The notes under the pieces were generated by a model. It was not told the origin of the DNA and did no database searches. It worked only from the letters and a program-made list of their open reading frames with translations. Shown here piece by piece: positions 13,314 to 23,289 of a stretch of 64,000 bases of DNA. This DNA comes from Mauremys mutica. Taxonomy: Eukaryota; Chordata; Testudines; Geoemydidae. The stretch is from contig NC_059075.1 of the NCBI RefSeq assembly GCF_020497125.1, positions 36,120,003 through 36,184,002 on the forward strand, written 5' to 3'. Numbering within the stretch: position 1 is the first letter of the stretch; each line of letters starts with the position of its first letter. The translations under genes were made by a program, and so were the position numbers.

Positions 13314-13408
13314 GGATCAGATACTAGCTGAGGTAAACAGAAGTAAGTTGACTTCAGTGAAGTCAATGGAGCTGCACTAATTTACACCACCTAAAGATCT
13401 GGCCCATG
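13314..13408. repeat. Palindromic repeat with GAAGTCAATGG core
   Basis: The left arm 'gatcagatactagctgaggt' and the right arm 'aatttacaccacctaaagat' flank 'gacttcagtgaagtcaatgg'. The structure is a decayed palindrome of the type '...gatcctcagctggtgtaaa ... TGAAGTCAATGG ... tttacaccagctgaggatc'. It resembles a very short non-autonomous DNA element and has no coding capacity. Confidence 0.6.
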
Positions 13409-13585
13409 GTTGTAATACATAATCTCTGTCTTCTAGAAGGGCTACACTATGAAGGAAGGACAATTCCACAATGTCTTCACATGCAGCTCTATTACACAAA
13501 CCCCAATAAACAGATTTTCAAAATAAACAGGATAGAAAAAGAACCAGCACTGATGGAAGTTGACATGATTTTAAATGTGATAGTT

Positions 13586-13714
13586 GCCTGCACTGACCTT
13601 CCACATAAATCACCAGGATAAGCACTGCAAGGAACTGATTGCAGATCAGAACATTACCCAAAGGAAATGGTACAAATGTTCCGCAAGTAGTTATTGGACA
13701 AGCTGAAATAACAT
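13586..13714 (+). repeat. 129-bp direct repeat, copy 1
   Basis: These 129 bases are identical to 15147-15275, 1561 bases downstream in the same orientation. Identity starts at 'gcctgcactgacc' and stops at 'aataacat'. Outside those limits the flanks differ. Copy 2 sits inside a CR1 and its margins are CR1 sequence, so copy 1 probably carries CR1 fragments copied from copy 2. Confidence 0.95.
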
Positions 13715-13872
13715 GTTACTCAAACCATATATAAACACTCACACTGTAATGTTAGAGAAGTATTTTTTTAGGCAAACAGGTATTCAAATTACCTCATGTA
13801 TTTTTCTCCCAGTTTGTAAAAATATACCATGATGCCCTTTAATCAGTTACTGTAAGGCATTGCGGGCATCCT

Positions 13873-13955
13873 ATGGGGTAGATCCTCACTTGGTGTAAAT
13901 GGTGCCATTGATGGAGCTATGACCATTTACATGAGGTGAGTATTTGCCCTATAGA
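13873..13955. repeat. Palindromic short repeat related to 13314-13408
   Basis: 'gatcctcacttggtgtaaat' and 'accatttacatgaggtgag' are imperfect inverted arms around 'gccattgatggagc'. Same family as the element at 13314, more decayed. Confidence 0.55.
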
Positions 13956-13959
13956 CTTT

Positions 13960-15105
13960 GCATTATTCAGAGCTGGATTTTGGTGGTGTATTGTATTTTG
14001 GTAAATTTTCAGGATGGCTGATAATTTGCTTCAACAATAACTAAATAACATCAATACTATACATTTCTGTATTTCTCCTCACCCAAGGATCCCAATTTGC
14101 TGTCAGCTTACCTAAAAGGTGGGTACAGGATTTTCTCTCAGATCTGTCTGCCACATGGGTAATCTGATGCACAAAAAAATTAAAGTGGTTTGCATAGTGT
14201 CACAAAGAACCAGTAGCACAATCAGGAAATAAAACTTGACAATACTCAATTCTCATAAAGTGTCAAGTACTTGATATTGCTTTTACAGCCCAAATCCAGG
14301 CACTCTGTTTCTAGGAAACTGAGGTCTGAGTGCCAAGGAGACATTCAATACACAAACACAATTATATCATATCATATCACGATGTTACAATCCTCCACTG
14401 CTCATGTTACAGTGAATCCATCCAATACACATAGATGGGCTCCTAAAATCATGCACTAGTGAAAAGGGGAGTGGGGATCAATATGATTATCATGCACAAC
14501 CTCCCTTTATGTAATATTATTTCATTCTTTATCTTTGTGTGTGTTTGCCATGGACTAAGCTATCAAGTAAATATAAATATTGAAAGCAGAGATCAGTTAA
14601 GGAAGCAGTAAAAAAGAAGGCAGCGTAGAGTGCCAGAAGGAAACAGACTAACAATATTTTTCCTCTGAATTTTATTTAATTATTTACTCATTTCCCCCTT
14701 CTTATTTCACACCTTCCTTAATATCTGTTTAACGAGAGCTGCACCCACCATCGAAGTTGTGATCCTACCACGAAGTTCCAGTTTATGAACCAACCTCCTG
14801 CCATTGCATCCTCCACAGCAGCAACATGAGCCAACTCCCTTTGCTGTTTCACAGTCTGAATACTTTCCTTTTCCCAAAGGGCAACTCTGCCACTGGCAGA
14901 TCAGGCCAGGGTAGCCTAAGGGGTTGCAAATTGTGTTTGAGTTATAACATATTACAGACTATAGTCCAAATTATTTTTCAATTCAAATGCAATAATACAG
15001 TAATAGAGGTAAATAATTAGAAGCACAGAGGGAGAGAGAAATATTGAGGCAAGGGAGGGAGGAAATAGACATATTTTCAGATGGGATGTATAAAAAGATT
15101 CATTG
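13960..15105. other. Unassigned non-coding DNA
   Basis: Nothing recognisable beyond a short 'atcatatcatatcac' run near 14365. Confidence 0.5.
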
Positions 15106-15146
15106 ATGTATAGAGTTAAGGCCAGAAAGAATTATTAGATCATCTC

Positions 15147-15275
15147 GCCTGCACTGACCTTCCACATAAATCACCAGGATAAGCACTGCAAGGAACTGAT
15201 TGCAGATCAGAACATTACCCAAAGGAAATGGTACAAATGTTCCGCAAGTAGTTATTGGACAAGCTGAAATAACAT
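15147..15275 (+). repeat. 129-bp direct repeat, copy 2 (inside CR1)
   Basis: Identical to 13586-13714. Its outer bases continue the CR1 context on both sides ('agatcatctcgcctgcactg' before, 'attacatttcacccag' after), so this is the better candidate for the source copy. Confidence 0.95.
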
Positions 15276-15348
15276 TACATTTCACCCAGTTATCCTTTTA
15301 TTGAGCCCAAAAAATTGTGTCTGTGTTTGGAAAATGTTTTCCAGAAAG

Positions 15349-15505
15349 CAGCAAAGAGTCCTGTGGCACCTTATAGACTAACAGATGTTTTGCAGCATGA
15401 GCTTTCGTGGGTGAATACCCACTTCGTCGGATGCAAGTAGTGGAAATTTCCAGGGGCAGGTATATATATGCAGGCAAGAAGCAAGCTAGAGATAACGAGG
15501 TTATT
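15349..15505 (-). mobile_element. Penelope-like tail fragment inserted in CR1
   Basis: The minus strand reads, in sense, through the hammerhead-like block (15434 to 15395) and then 'tctgttagtctataaggtgc' to about 'ctctttgctgctt', where it stops without the usual final ~33-base tail. Upstream it carries the subfamily leader containing 'cctggaaatttcc'. It is flanked by AGAAAG on both sides (15343-15348 and 15506-15511). Removing it restores the CR1 order, so AGAAAG is the likely target duplication. Confidence 0.8.
15395..15434 (-). ncRNA. Hammerhead-like motif, core mutated (U4 to C)
   Basis: On the minus strand: GCAT, CCGACGA, an A, a GTGGGT/ACCCAC hairpin, GAAA, GCTC, ATGC. The outer GCAT/ATGC helix, stem II and GAAA are intact. 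The invariant CUGA is CCGA, a change expected to abolish or strongly reduce self-cleavage. Confidence 0.6.
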
Positions 15506-16045
15506 AGAAAGGCATCTAATTTGGATATGAAGAATCAAGAGATGGAGAATCTCTCTCTTCCTTTGGTAGTTTATTCCATTGGTCAATCATTCTCCCTGTT
15601 ACAAAAATTGTGTCTAATTTATAATATGGAATTTGTCTGGCTTAGAGATTCCAGCCATTGGTTTCTCTATGTCTTTCTCCCCTACATCAGGAGCGCTTTA
15701 GTACCTGGTATTTTTCTCCCGTGAAGGTACTGATACACTGCAATCAAGTCACCTCTCAATTTTCTTTTTGATAAGTTAACTAAGTGAGCTCTTTAAGTTT
15801 CTCATTTTCAGACATTTTCTTCCAGCCTCAAATCATATTTTGGGCTCATGACTGCACCCTCTTCAATTTTTCAGCATTCTTTTTAAAATGCGGACACCAG
15901 AACTGTATGGTACATTGCAGTATTGTTGTATCTATATAAGATATCAAGATTGTTAATCTGTGTGTCACTCTGAAATCTAGACGATCTGTTGAGTCAGTGA
16001 GAAGTGATGGAAACATCTACAAGCATGGCTGAGAGCTCTTTACGT

Positions 16046-16455
16046 TCAGAAAATCACCAGGTCTAACATCCTCTTTGGTTACTAATTGATTGGAAAGTAC
16101 TTCATCACCCTTACATAATAGGAGCGCACCGTCCTGCTTCTTTGCAAAGGCAGAAAAAATATTAATACCTCCACCTTTTCTGCATCATTATTAACAATTT
16201 TACTATTTCCACCTAGTAATGAGCCTATACTATTACTAGGATTTCTTTTACTCCTAATTCATTTAAAAATTCTTATTGTTCTTGAGCCTGCCAGCTATGG
16301 ACTTTTCCCTGATGCCCTCTGTTTTCCTTATCAATTTTCTGCACTTCATAACTTCTAATTTATAAATTGCTAGATATCTCCCCCCTTTTCCATTTGTTAT
16401 ATATTGCTTTTATATCTCTAACTGTTGCCTTCACTTCGTCACTGAACTAGGATGA
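16046..16455 (-). mobile_element. LINE (CR1-type) ORF2 fragment
   Basis: Non-coding now. On the minus strand it matches, in order, the ORF2 segment between endonuclease and reverse transcriptase of CR1-group LINEs: the blocks 'ttactaattgattggaaagt', 'acctccaccttttctgcatc', 'ttccttatcaattttctgca', 'ccatttgttatatattgctt' and 'cttcgtcactgaactagga' (plus strand) are the reverse of that coding region. It may be the same LINE as 15107-15931 with an internal deletion, or a separate copy. Confidence 0.65.
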
Positions 16456-18555
16456 CTTTTCATCAAAATTGTCCTCTTTCTTGATAAAGATGAAGAGCTG
16501 ATGCAGCAGGAAGATATAAATGGCTGTTATAGGTGAGAAGAGGTGCAGAGGGGAAGATTCTGACATTACATCTTAGAAAAAGTAGAATTTTTTCAAATGT
16601 TGACATAGCAACATTTTTCCTCTGAAGTTTGAACATTTGCAACATTTTTAAATGTTATTGAGCTGATCAAAATATTTGATTTAAAAAAATCAAAATGTCA
16701 GAAACCAGCATAATTTTAAAAGTGATTTTTCATGATGTTTTGACCAGTGCTACTAGGCAGGAGAGAGAACGTTTTCACACTAGACGTAACACTCTGGACG
16801 TACTGAAGTCAATGGTAAAACTTCCATGGACTTCAACGGTGCCAGGATTTCACCCTCATTCTGAGGTTAATTTCTGAATAGATACTTCCCTCTTTACCAC
16901 CAAGAACATTTTCTATTCCTGCAGGACTGAAAAACACAGATTTCCTACCTCTCTGGTAGAGGAAAGGGAAATGGTTCTCCTTAGGGATCAACATGCCAAT
17001 GGTAAAATTCCTCTTTCTGAAGTCACCATGAAATTCAAGGTTTTCTTCTCAGCACAGCGGGGTCAGTTTTCAGTGCACTGGTAATGTTAATGATTCTTCT
17101 CTGCTTGGCTGTGGTATTCTTCAATTTCCCAGCCTGAATAGATTATAAGAAGACTGGATCCAATGTATTGGTCTTGAAAAATGCCAAATAAGATGTTCTG
17201 GAAACAAAAGTCCTATTTATCTTCCAAATCATACACATTTAGGTCAGCAACAGGCCAAGCTTCATCCATGCAGCCCTGGCAATATCACCTCTAATCTGGA
17301 GAGACCACCTCCAGGGGTGAAAGGGGGCTCATTCTCAATAGACCATATAATCTTTTGCCCCTCTGCTGAGACTGCTAGCAAGGGGACACTTTGGCATAAT
17401 CATTTGTGCACTACGAAGTGGATGGGATCCTACCAAATCATTTCACGTAGACAACCAAAAAGACATGACATAGTAATAATTTTCAATCACCCACTACTGA
17501 CCTAAGCAGATATGAATGCCCAATACACAGATATAAGGATGCATATCCCATTGTGATTCCTTTGAGGGGTCCATTCTCCTTATTATTAGCCAATTCAAAC
17601 AGGTTTGTTTCTTGCTATGTTTGAAAGGGAGACCTAGAGACAGACTGAAAATTCAGGAAACTCTTGCATAAGGAAGGAAAACACCTTATAAAAAATCCTA
17701 AAGCTTTTTATATTAAATAATGAGCTCCAGCCCAATATTCAATACATAGCAAAATGAGATGGAAAAGCCCTATTGGCCAGGTGATCTAGTCAACCCTCCA
17801 GCTCATGTTCTGAGTGTAAGCAGATTATAAATTGTATAATTAATTGATACAACAGATTGCAAGGGCACAAGTTCCTGAGCTGGTTAACGTTATCAGGAGA
17901 CCGCTATTTTTTATAAAGTGACTGTATTTATTTTTTTCTTCTTAAATTGAGTGGCAGTAAGGCCTGACTGCTATAAACACAGTGTCAAATACAATGACTT
18001 TCCCATTACTTCAGGGGGAAAAGTCAAAAGACAGATGGAAAAAGCAAGTGGCAGAATGGTGTTTCTGTCATAATTATGTTTTATGCAGACATGACTCTGT
18101 GTCCATAATAATCGACAGTCTGTTTAGACATTTAGCAAACCAACAGTCAAATGTACTTTGCAGGGTGTGAATATTTTTTTTATTATTATTATTTCATGAC
18201 TTGTAGAAACGGGGTTTGAATTCCTGTTCAATTTAACAGGCGGATAATAAAACATATTTTTTCTCCCACACCAAAGCAAAAATGAATGTGTTTCTATCCT
18301 TCAGAATGCACCGGAGACTGCCAAGAAAGCAAGGCTTGAACAGGAAGGGAGTGAGATGGAGCTCATAAAGCTGCAGAGAAGGAATGGGCAAACTGATTCT
18401 TATAAATCTAGAATTAACCACTCCCTACCATCACCACAGAAGTGTCATACAAAGGTTAAACTAAAATGTTGAGGTTTAAAAGAGTTTGTTAAATGTTTGA
18501 TATCTTTATTTTTATTCCTCTTCCCCTTGGTCACAGCTTAACAGGAAGGTGAAGT
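16456..18555. other. Unassigned DNA with decayed repeats
   Basis: 16560-16740 is AT-rich with 'tttttcaaatgttgac'-like words of the family seen at 41480. 16800-16860 carries the GAAGTCAATGG core. 17755-17810 ('gatggaaaagccctattggc', 'caggtgatctagtc') resembles the terminal CR1 3' UTR on the minus strand. No gene is visible. Confidence 0.45.
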
Positions 18556-18570
18556 GACCAAGTTCAGGAA

Positions 18571-18748
18571 AAAAAAAAACAGGAGTACTTGTGGCACCTT
18601 AAAGACTAACAAATTTATTGTAGCATGAGCTTTCGTGTGCTACAATAAATTTGTTAGTCTTTAAGGTGCCACAAGTACTCCTGTTTTTTTTTTTTGTTTG
18701 TTTGTTTTTTTTTTGCGGATACAGACTAACACGGCTGCTACTCTGAAA
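18571..18748 (+). mobile_element. Penelope-like fold-back element
   Basis: Two inverted copies of a retroelement tail. The arms at 18569-18625 and 18638-18694 are 57 bp each around a 12-base spacer. The right copy is sense on the plus strand and continues through '(T)n...gcggatacagactaacac' to the terminal 'ggctgctactctgaaac'. The left copy is antisense and stops at an A-run with no tail. A 12-bp perfect target duplication (caagttcaggaa, 18559-18570 and 18749-18760) brackets the whole element. One copy reaches into the hammerhead block ('gagctttcgtg') and the other stops at its predicted cleavage position. Confidence 0.9.
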
Positions 18749-18894
18749 CAAGTTCAGGAAGACACCCTAGAGGACATTGCAAGAAACTCCATTAGAATCC
18801 TTTACCTGGCTTTTGCTTTCAGTTGGCAGCTCATTAGACCCAGGAAGCAAAACAGACCAAAAAGGTGGTAGCTTTGTTCCAGACAGAAGTTTTG

Positions 18895-19042
18895 TATCCA
18901 CAGTGTAGATTCAGTTATACTGCTATAAAGTTGGAAATAAACAATACTGATATAATTGTGTCCACTTGAGGGATATATAAATAACATCCCAACTGAAATA
19001 GTTATACTAGGACCAAAAAAAAGTGTGTGTAAACAAGGCCTT
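18895..19042. mobile_element. MITE fragment, GGTCTACAC-end family
   Basis: 'atccacagtgtagattcagt', 'tatactgctataaagttgg', 'gaaatagttatactagg' and the end 'gtgtaaacaaggcctta' match the right half of the non-autonomous element family with AAGGCCTGGTCTACAC-like ends. The left half is missing. Confidence 0.6.
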
Positions 19043-20308
19043 ATCTTCCAGCTTGGAAGCAGCTGATAATTTCTGGTAGAGAAGGCTGCCCTTTATTTCT
19101 TGCCCAAACAAGGTGTAGGGAGTAACAGATTTCCAGTCCAATTTCAAAGAGCATGCTTTGGGGGGCAGTCAGCGTATTCTATAGCTCAGCTCTGCCTGAG
19201 GGAGCATTGTTATCCCCACCAATCTTTCAAGACTACAGGGTAAAATACAGGCTCTATATTACATTTCCCACAGAGACACCACTGTAGTGGGGAAGCCCCT
19301 TTAATAAGGAGCTCCTGAAGCAGCTGGAAGATAATATAGTCCTCTTAGCAAAAGAGCCAGGCTGCCCGGGTGTCAAGGTGGCTATGGTGGGGGCAGAACC
19401 ACTACATGAATGACCTTGACTTCCTGTGGCTCCCCAGGGGATCTATTATCTTCTGACCTGGACCCTCACTTTCTCCCAAGGGGGGCAAACCTCTTATGGG
19501 AGGGTACAAAGTAAAGTCTGTGAGGGAACATATGTAGATTTTGCTTCATAGTAGCATAATCAAGCCCTAGGAAAGGATTCCAGGATGTAGCTCCCTAGCT
19601 TAGGACATTTTGACATGCAGACTTAACAGCTTGGTGAAGTGTACAGGCATGAGCAACAGAGAAGTTTTCTTGTCCCCACCTGAAGGCTATATTTATAAGC
19701 CATGGATGAAACACATTTCATACACTGTGTTTCTAGGACATCAGGCTTACATCTGCACAGCAATTATACTATGAGGAACTTAAGGGAATAGCTCAGATAT
19801 TTATACCTTAAAATATGAAGAAAAGATGAAGCTCAATTATTTATGCCAGGAATAGAATCTACATCTCTTATTTGAGGCAGGCACATCATACAATGATGAG
19901 TAAGCATTCAAAATACATTAGGGCTGGATTTTCTGCTCTTTATGGGACAGTGTCTTATTGACCTGTCTACTCTGGTAGAATCTGTGCCCTCCATCCTTTA
20001 GATGAATGGTTTATTAGGATGGGGATATTAAGGCACTCAGAAGAAGCACGGGGAATATGTGTGAGAGAGCAAAGGTAAGTGGGTATGGGTGTGGCAGGGG
20101 CACAGAAAGTATGAGAGAGCATGGCTTGTGTGCAAGAACATATGTTTTTGCATGCTAGAAGCATATGTTTAGGTTTTGGGGTGGATATGTGTGTTAGATC
20201 TATTGTATGAAAATGGGTCTGACTGTAAGTTGGGGAGTAAAGGTTATGAGTAGAACTGGTTAGAATATTTTCAACAAACTGAAATTTCCTGAAATAAATT
20301 TCGTAATT
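19043..20308. other. Unassigned non-coding DNA
   Basis: No gene or repeat recognised. Confidence 0.5.
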
Positions 20309-20334
20309 TGATCATTACTAATTCCTCTGGTATT
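20309..20334 (+). repeat. 26-bp direct repeat, copy 1
   Basis: 'tgatcattactaattcctct' plus 'ggtatt' is repeated exactly at 20749-20774. The 414 bases between are not a recognised element. If these are target duplications they are unusually long. Confidence 0.95.
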
Positions 20335-20748
20335 TCTGGTATTTCAACACAATTGTATAGTTAAAAATCAGAAAGGTTTTAGTTTTATTCCAATGAGGAA
20401 TGAAAACAAATGTTCAAAACCTCAAAAGTTGGCAAATGGACTTGTCCTCCAAACACCTCTAGTTATGGGTGCCATGCCTGTGTGTGTCTGTGTGTAAGCA
20501 TAGGAGAAGTTAGACACAATTCCAAATATAGGTCTTTATCCAGGAGAGGACTGTGTAAAAGCTGAACAAACTCAAACTGTAAAAAACTGGATAAGAATAC
20601 CATCGTTTAGCCTCTGAAGAGGAAAGATACAAGCAACCTTGAGCCTCTAGGCTGAGTGAATCAAACCAAGGTTCCCTTGCATTCCAACCATATCTTTTAT
20701 TGTCTGAGTATCAAAGACACCTCTCAGTAACACTTTACAACAAGTGGC

Positions 20749-20774
20749 TGATCATTACTAATTCCTCTGGTATT
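20749..20774 (+). repeat. 26-bp direct repeat, copy 2
   Basis: An exact copy of 20309-20334 in the same orientation. The flanks differ on both sides. Confidence 0.95.
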
Positions 20775-21628
20775 CATCGTATGGTAATAAAAATTAATTG
20801 TAATGACATAACTTGGTTTTACATGTGGGATTACATACTGTGCTAGAAAGGCCTGGTCACTAGTGCTGATGTGTTCAGGACTGTGCAGTAGCATTTGCAA
20901 TATTCAGTTCAGGGCTAAAGGGCTTTACAGTGAATCAGTCGGAAAACTGCCCTCTTCTCTGAGACTTCATATTATAAAAGAGCATTCACTTGGGTTAAAA
21001 CAATATTTATTGAGACCTTTATATTTCAATTACTAAACAACTTTTAAAATATTAAAGTTGCAATAATGTTTGCAATTTAAAAGCACTTTTTTAAAATAAT
21101 ATTAAACCAAATAATAATTCTTGTAAGTTTCTGGTCTATGTGTGGCCAAAGTAGAGAAATGTCTATTTTACATAAATAGTTTGTTGGTTCTGTTTCTTTT
21201 ATCCAACAAAAATATTCTTAGCATGTTTAACAAATAGCTACTATGCAACGGTTCTAGTGCATCTGTGCAGAATCAATGTTCCTAGGTAACTGATACAATA
21301 CTATAAAACAAGCAGCACATTGAAAATGAACTAGTAGCCTACTGGCAGTTAGCTGCTAGGAAAAGGATGGTACATAATAAAACATGGCAACAGCAGCAAA
21401 GCCCACTATTCAACAGAGGGGGTGGTGGGAAAGTGTTAGGAGAAATAGTCCACATTTTATAAATTCAATAGTAATTTCTGATGGTTAGAGAAGGAAAGAC
21501 AAAGTCAGGACTAGTGAGTTCTATTCCTGACCTACTACCAACTTCTTATATAAAAAAATACAATGTTTAAGTTTGGGAGCCTTTGTTTTCCAACAACATC
21601 TCAATATGTTGACTTTAAATCTCAGTTT
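20775..21628. other. Unassigned AT-rich DNA
   Basis: No coding or repeat assignment. Confidence 0.5.
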
Positions 21629-21644
21629 ACTTGATACTTTCTGT

Positions 21645-21858
21645 AGAAGCAGCAAAGAATCCTGTGGCACCTTATAGACTAACAGACGTTTTGCAGCATG
21701 AGCTTTCGTGGGTGAATACCCACTTCTTCTTCTTGCATCCGAAGAAGTGGGTATTCACCCACGAAAGCTCATGCTGCAAAACGTCTGTTAGTCTATAAGG
21801 TGCCACAGGATTCTTTGCTGCTTCTACAGAACCAGACTAACACGGCTACCCCTCTGAC
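21645..21858 (+). mobile_element. Penelope-like fold-back element with perfect 85-bp arms
   Basis: The left arm 21645-21729 and right arm 21741-21825 are perfectly inverted over 85 bp around an 11-base spacer. The right copy is sense on the plus strand. It contains the whole hammerhead-like block (GCATCCGAAGAAG...ACGAAAGCTCATGC), then 'tctgttagtctataaggtgc' and the 33-base tail 21826-21858 ending 'ggctacccctctgac'. The left copy is antisense and lacks that tail. A perfect 16-bp target duplication (acttgatactttctgt, 21629-21644 and 21859-21874) shows the pair was integrated as one unit. No coding capacity. Confidence 0.95.
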
Positions 21859-21874
21859 ACTTGATACTTTCTGT

Positions 21875-22679
21875 TCCTGCATCTTAGTACAGAGTGAACA
21901 ATGTTAGAAAGGCACTTTGAAAACCTTAGGTCAGAGACATTACATACAAATTATTATTTATTACTTATGCATGGGGATGGTTTCTATCTGACTTTTCTTT
22001 GTAATTAATGGCCCAAATTCATCTGTGTGCTCTGACTCCTTTGTGCTAGTTCAATGACACAAAGTAGATTAGATAAACAGATGAGTTTAAGACTGTTTTG
22101 CAGCATGGGAGAAGCACAAAACCACTTGGGCATATACCTGAAACTGTCCCAATCTCTTTATTTTGGGCCCTCAGATTTTCCTAGCCAGTCATGAATTACC
22201 CGGAAATGCCCCCCACCCCCCTTAGGTCATTATTATTTAAGTATAAGCAGAATGGAAAGCTGGGAGATAAATCAGATAATTAGATGAGGGGATTGAGGCA
22301 TATTTACACCATAGTGCTTTTACATCGCTGTTAGAATGTAAATAGGCCTTAAAGTAGGGGTAAATACAATTTACAGATTGCTTAGGGATCTGTAATTAGG
22401 ATTAGCCTCTGATTCAGTTACTCAGTGTAATAAAAATATAACAAATTTAAAATTAGAGGTGGGTCCAAACCAATACTCTGGAACTGAACATCCCAGAGTT
22501 TTGGGAGTGGGGGGACAAGCTTGTTGGAAATCCAGGTCTAGATTTTGCAGCTGAGGTTTATTCCTGTTTAAGGATGTAAGAGGACCTTCATTTTTATGCA
22601 ACATATAATTACATTGGGGAATTCACAGGCAAATAGTTTAGTAACTTTCATGTGAGCATTCCACACTGACAAGAATAAG
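21875..22679. other. Unassigned non-coding DNA
   Basis: No gene or recognised repeat. Confidence 0.5.
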
Positions 22680-23282
22680 TGTTGGATACAGTATTGTAGC
22701 CATGTCACTCCCAGGATATTAGAGAGATATGGTGGGTGAGGTAATTTTTTTTTTATTGGACCAACTGCTGTTGGTGACAGAGAAAAGCTTTTGAACTACA
22801 CAAAGCTCTTGTTCAGGTCTGGGAAATGCACTCAGACTGTCACAGCATTCACCTTGAATGGTCCCTTAGAATATGCTTAAATACTATGTGTTTGATCTTG
22901 TATTTAGCTGTGACACTCTGGATATATCTACACTGCAATTAAAAACCTATGGCTGACCTCTGCCAGCTGATTCAGACTCACAGGCTCAGGCTAAGAGGCT
23001 GTTTAATTGTGGTGTAAACATTTGGGCTTAAACTAGAGCCTGGGCTCTAGGACCCTGTGAGGCAGGAAGGTCTCAGAGCTTGAGCTGCAGCCTGAGTCCA
23101 AATGTCTACACTGCAATTAAACAGCCCCTTAGCCTGAGTCCCATGAGCCTGTGTCAGCTGGCATGAGGCAGCCACAATGTAGACATACCCTCTGAGTACC
23201 TTTCCAGATGTGAAGAAGAGCTCCATGTAGTTCAAAAGCTTGTTTCACTCACCAACAGAAGATGGTCCATTAAAAGATATTA
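22680..23282. mobile_element. Decayed Penelope-like inverted pair, third subfamily
   Basis: The left unit (about 22680-22850) reads on the minus strand through a broken hammerhead block ('cctgaacaagagctttgtgt', 'agttcaaaagctt'), 'accaacagcagttggtccaa', and a tail ending 'ctctaatatcctggg'. The right unit (about 22850-23282) reads in sense on the plus strand and ends at 'catccaccttgtctc' with no tail. The 5' parts face each other and the 3' ends face out, as in the fold-backs at 18571, 21645 and 52128. A MITE sits in the right unit. The flanks 'caagaataa' and 'caagaaaa' may be a decayed target duplication. Confidence 0.75.
22922..23192. mobile_element. MITE inserted in the Penelope-like right unit
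   Basis: Second copy of the family at 4614. The left end 'ggatatatctacactgcaat' and the reverse complement of the right end ('ggtatgtctacattgtggct') are terminal inverted repeats. Internal arms ('ggctgtttaattgtggtgta' and 'ctacactgcaattaaacagc') are also inverted. CTCT flanks both sides. Collapsing one CTCT restores the Penelope-like order 'gtgaca-ctct-gagtacc'. Confidence 0.75.
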
Positions 23283-23289
23283 CCTCATC

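Larger units (their letters stand above)
15107..15931 (-). mobile_element. CR1 LINE 3' fragment, interrupted
   Basis: On the minus strand this is a CR1 3' end. The 3' UTR begins at 'agttaaggccag' (about 15114), and characteristic blocks follow towards the right: 'tttcacccagttatcctttt', 'agagatggagaatctctctc', 'ccagccattggtttctctat', 'aatcaagtcacctctcaatt' and 'tgagctctttaagtttctca'. It ends abruptly near 15931. Two foreign segments lie inside: roughly 100 bases within 15147-15275, and a Penelope-like fragment at 15349-15505. Reading frames are broken throughout. Confidence 0.85.

Noticed and set aside
21645..21858. CRISPR-like or integron-like repeat
   Set aside because: The palindrome is a single retroelement fold-back in a vertebrate genome, with target duplications; no spaced array exists.
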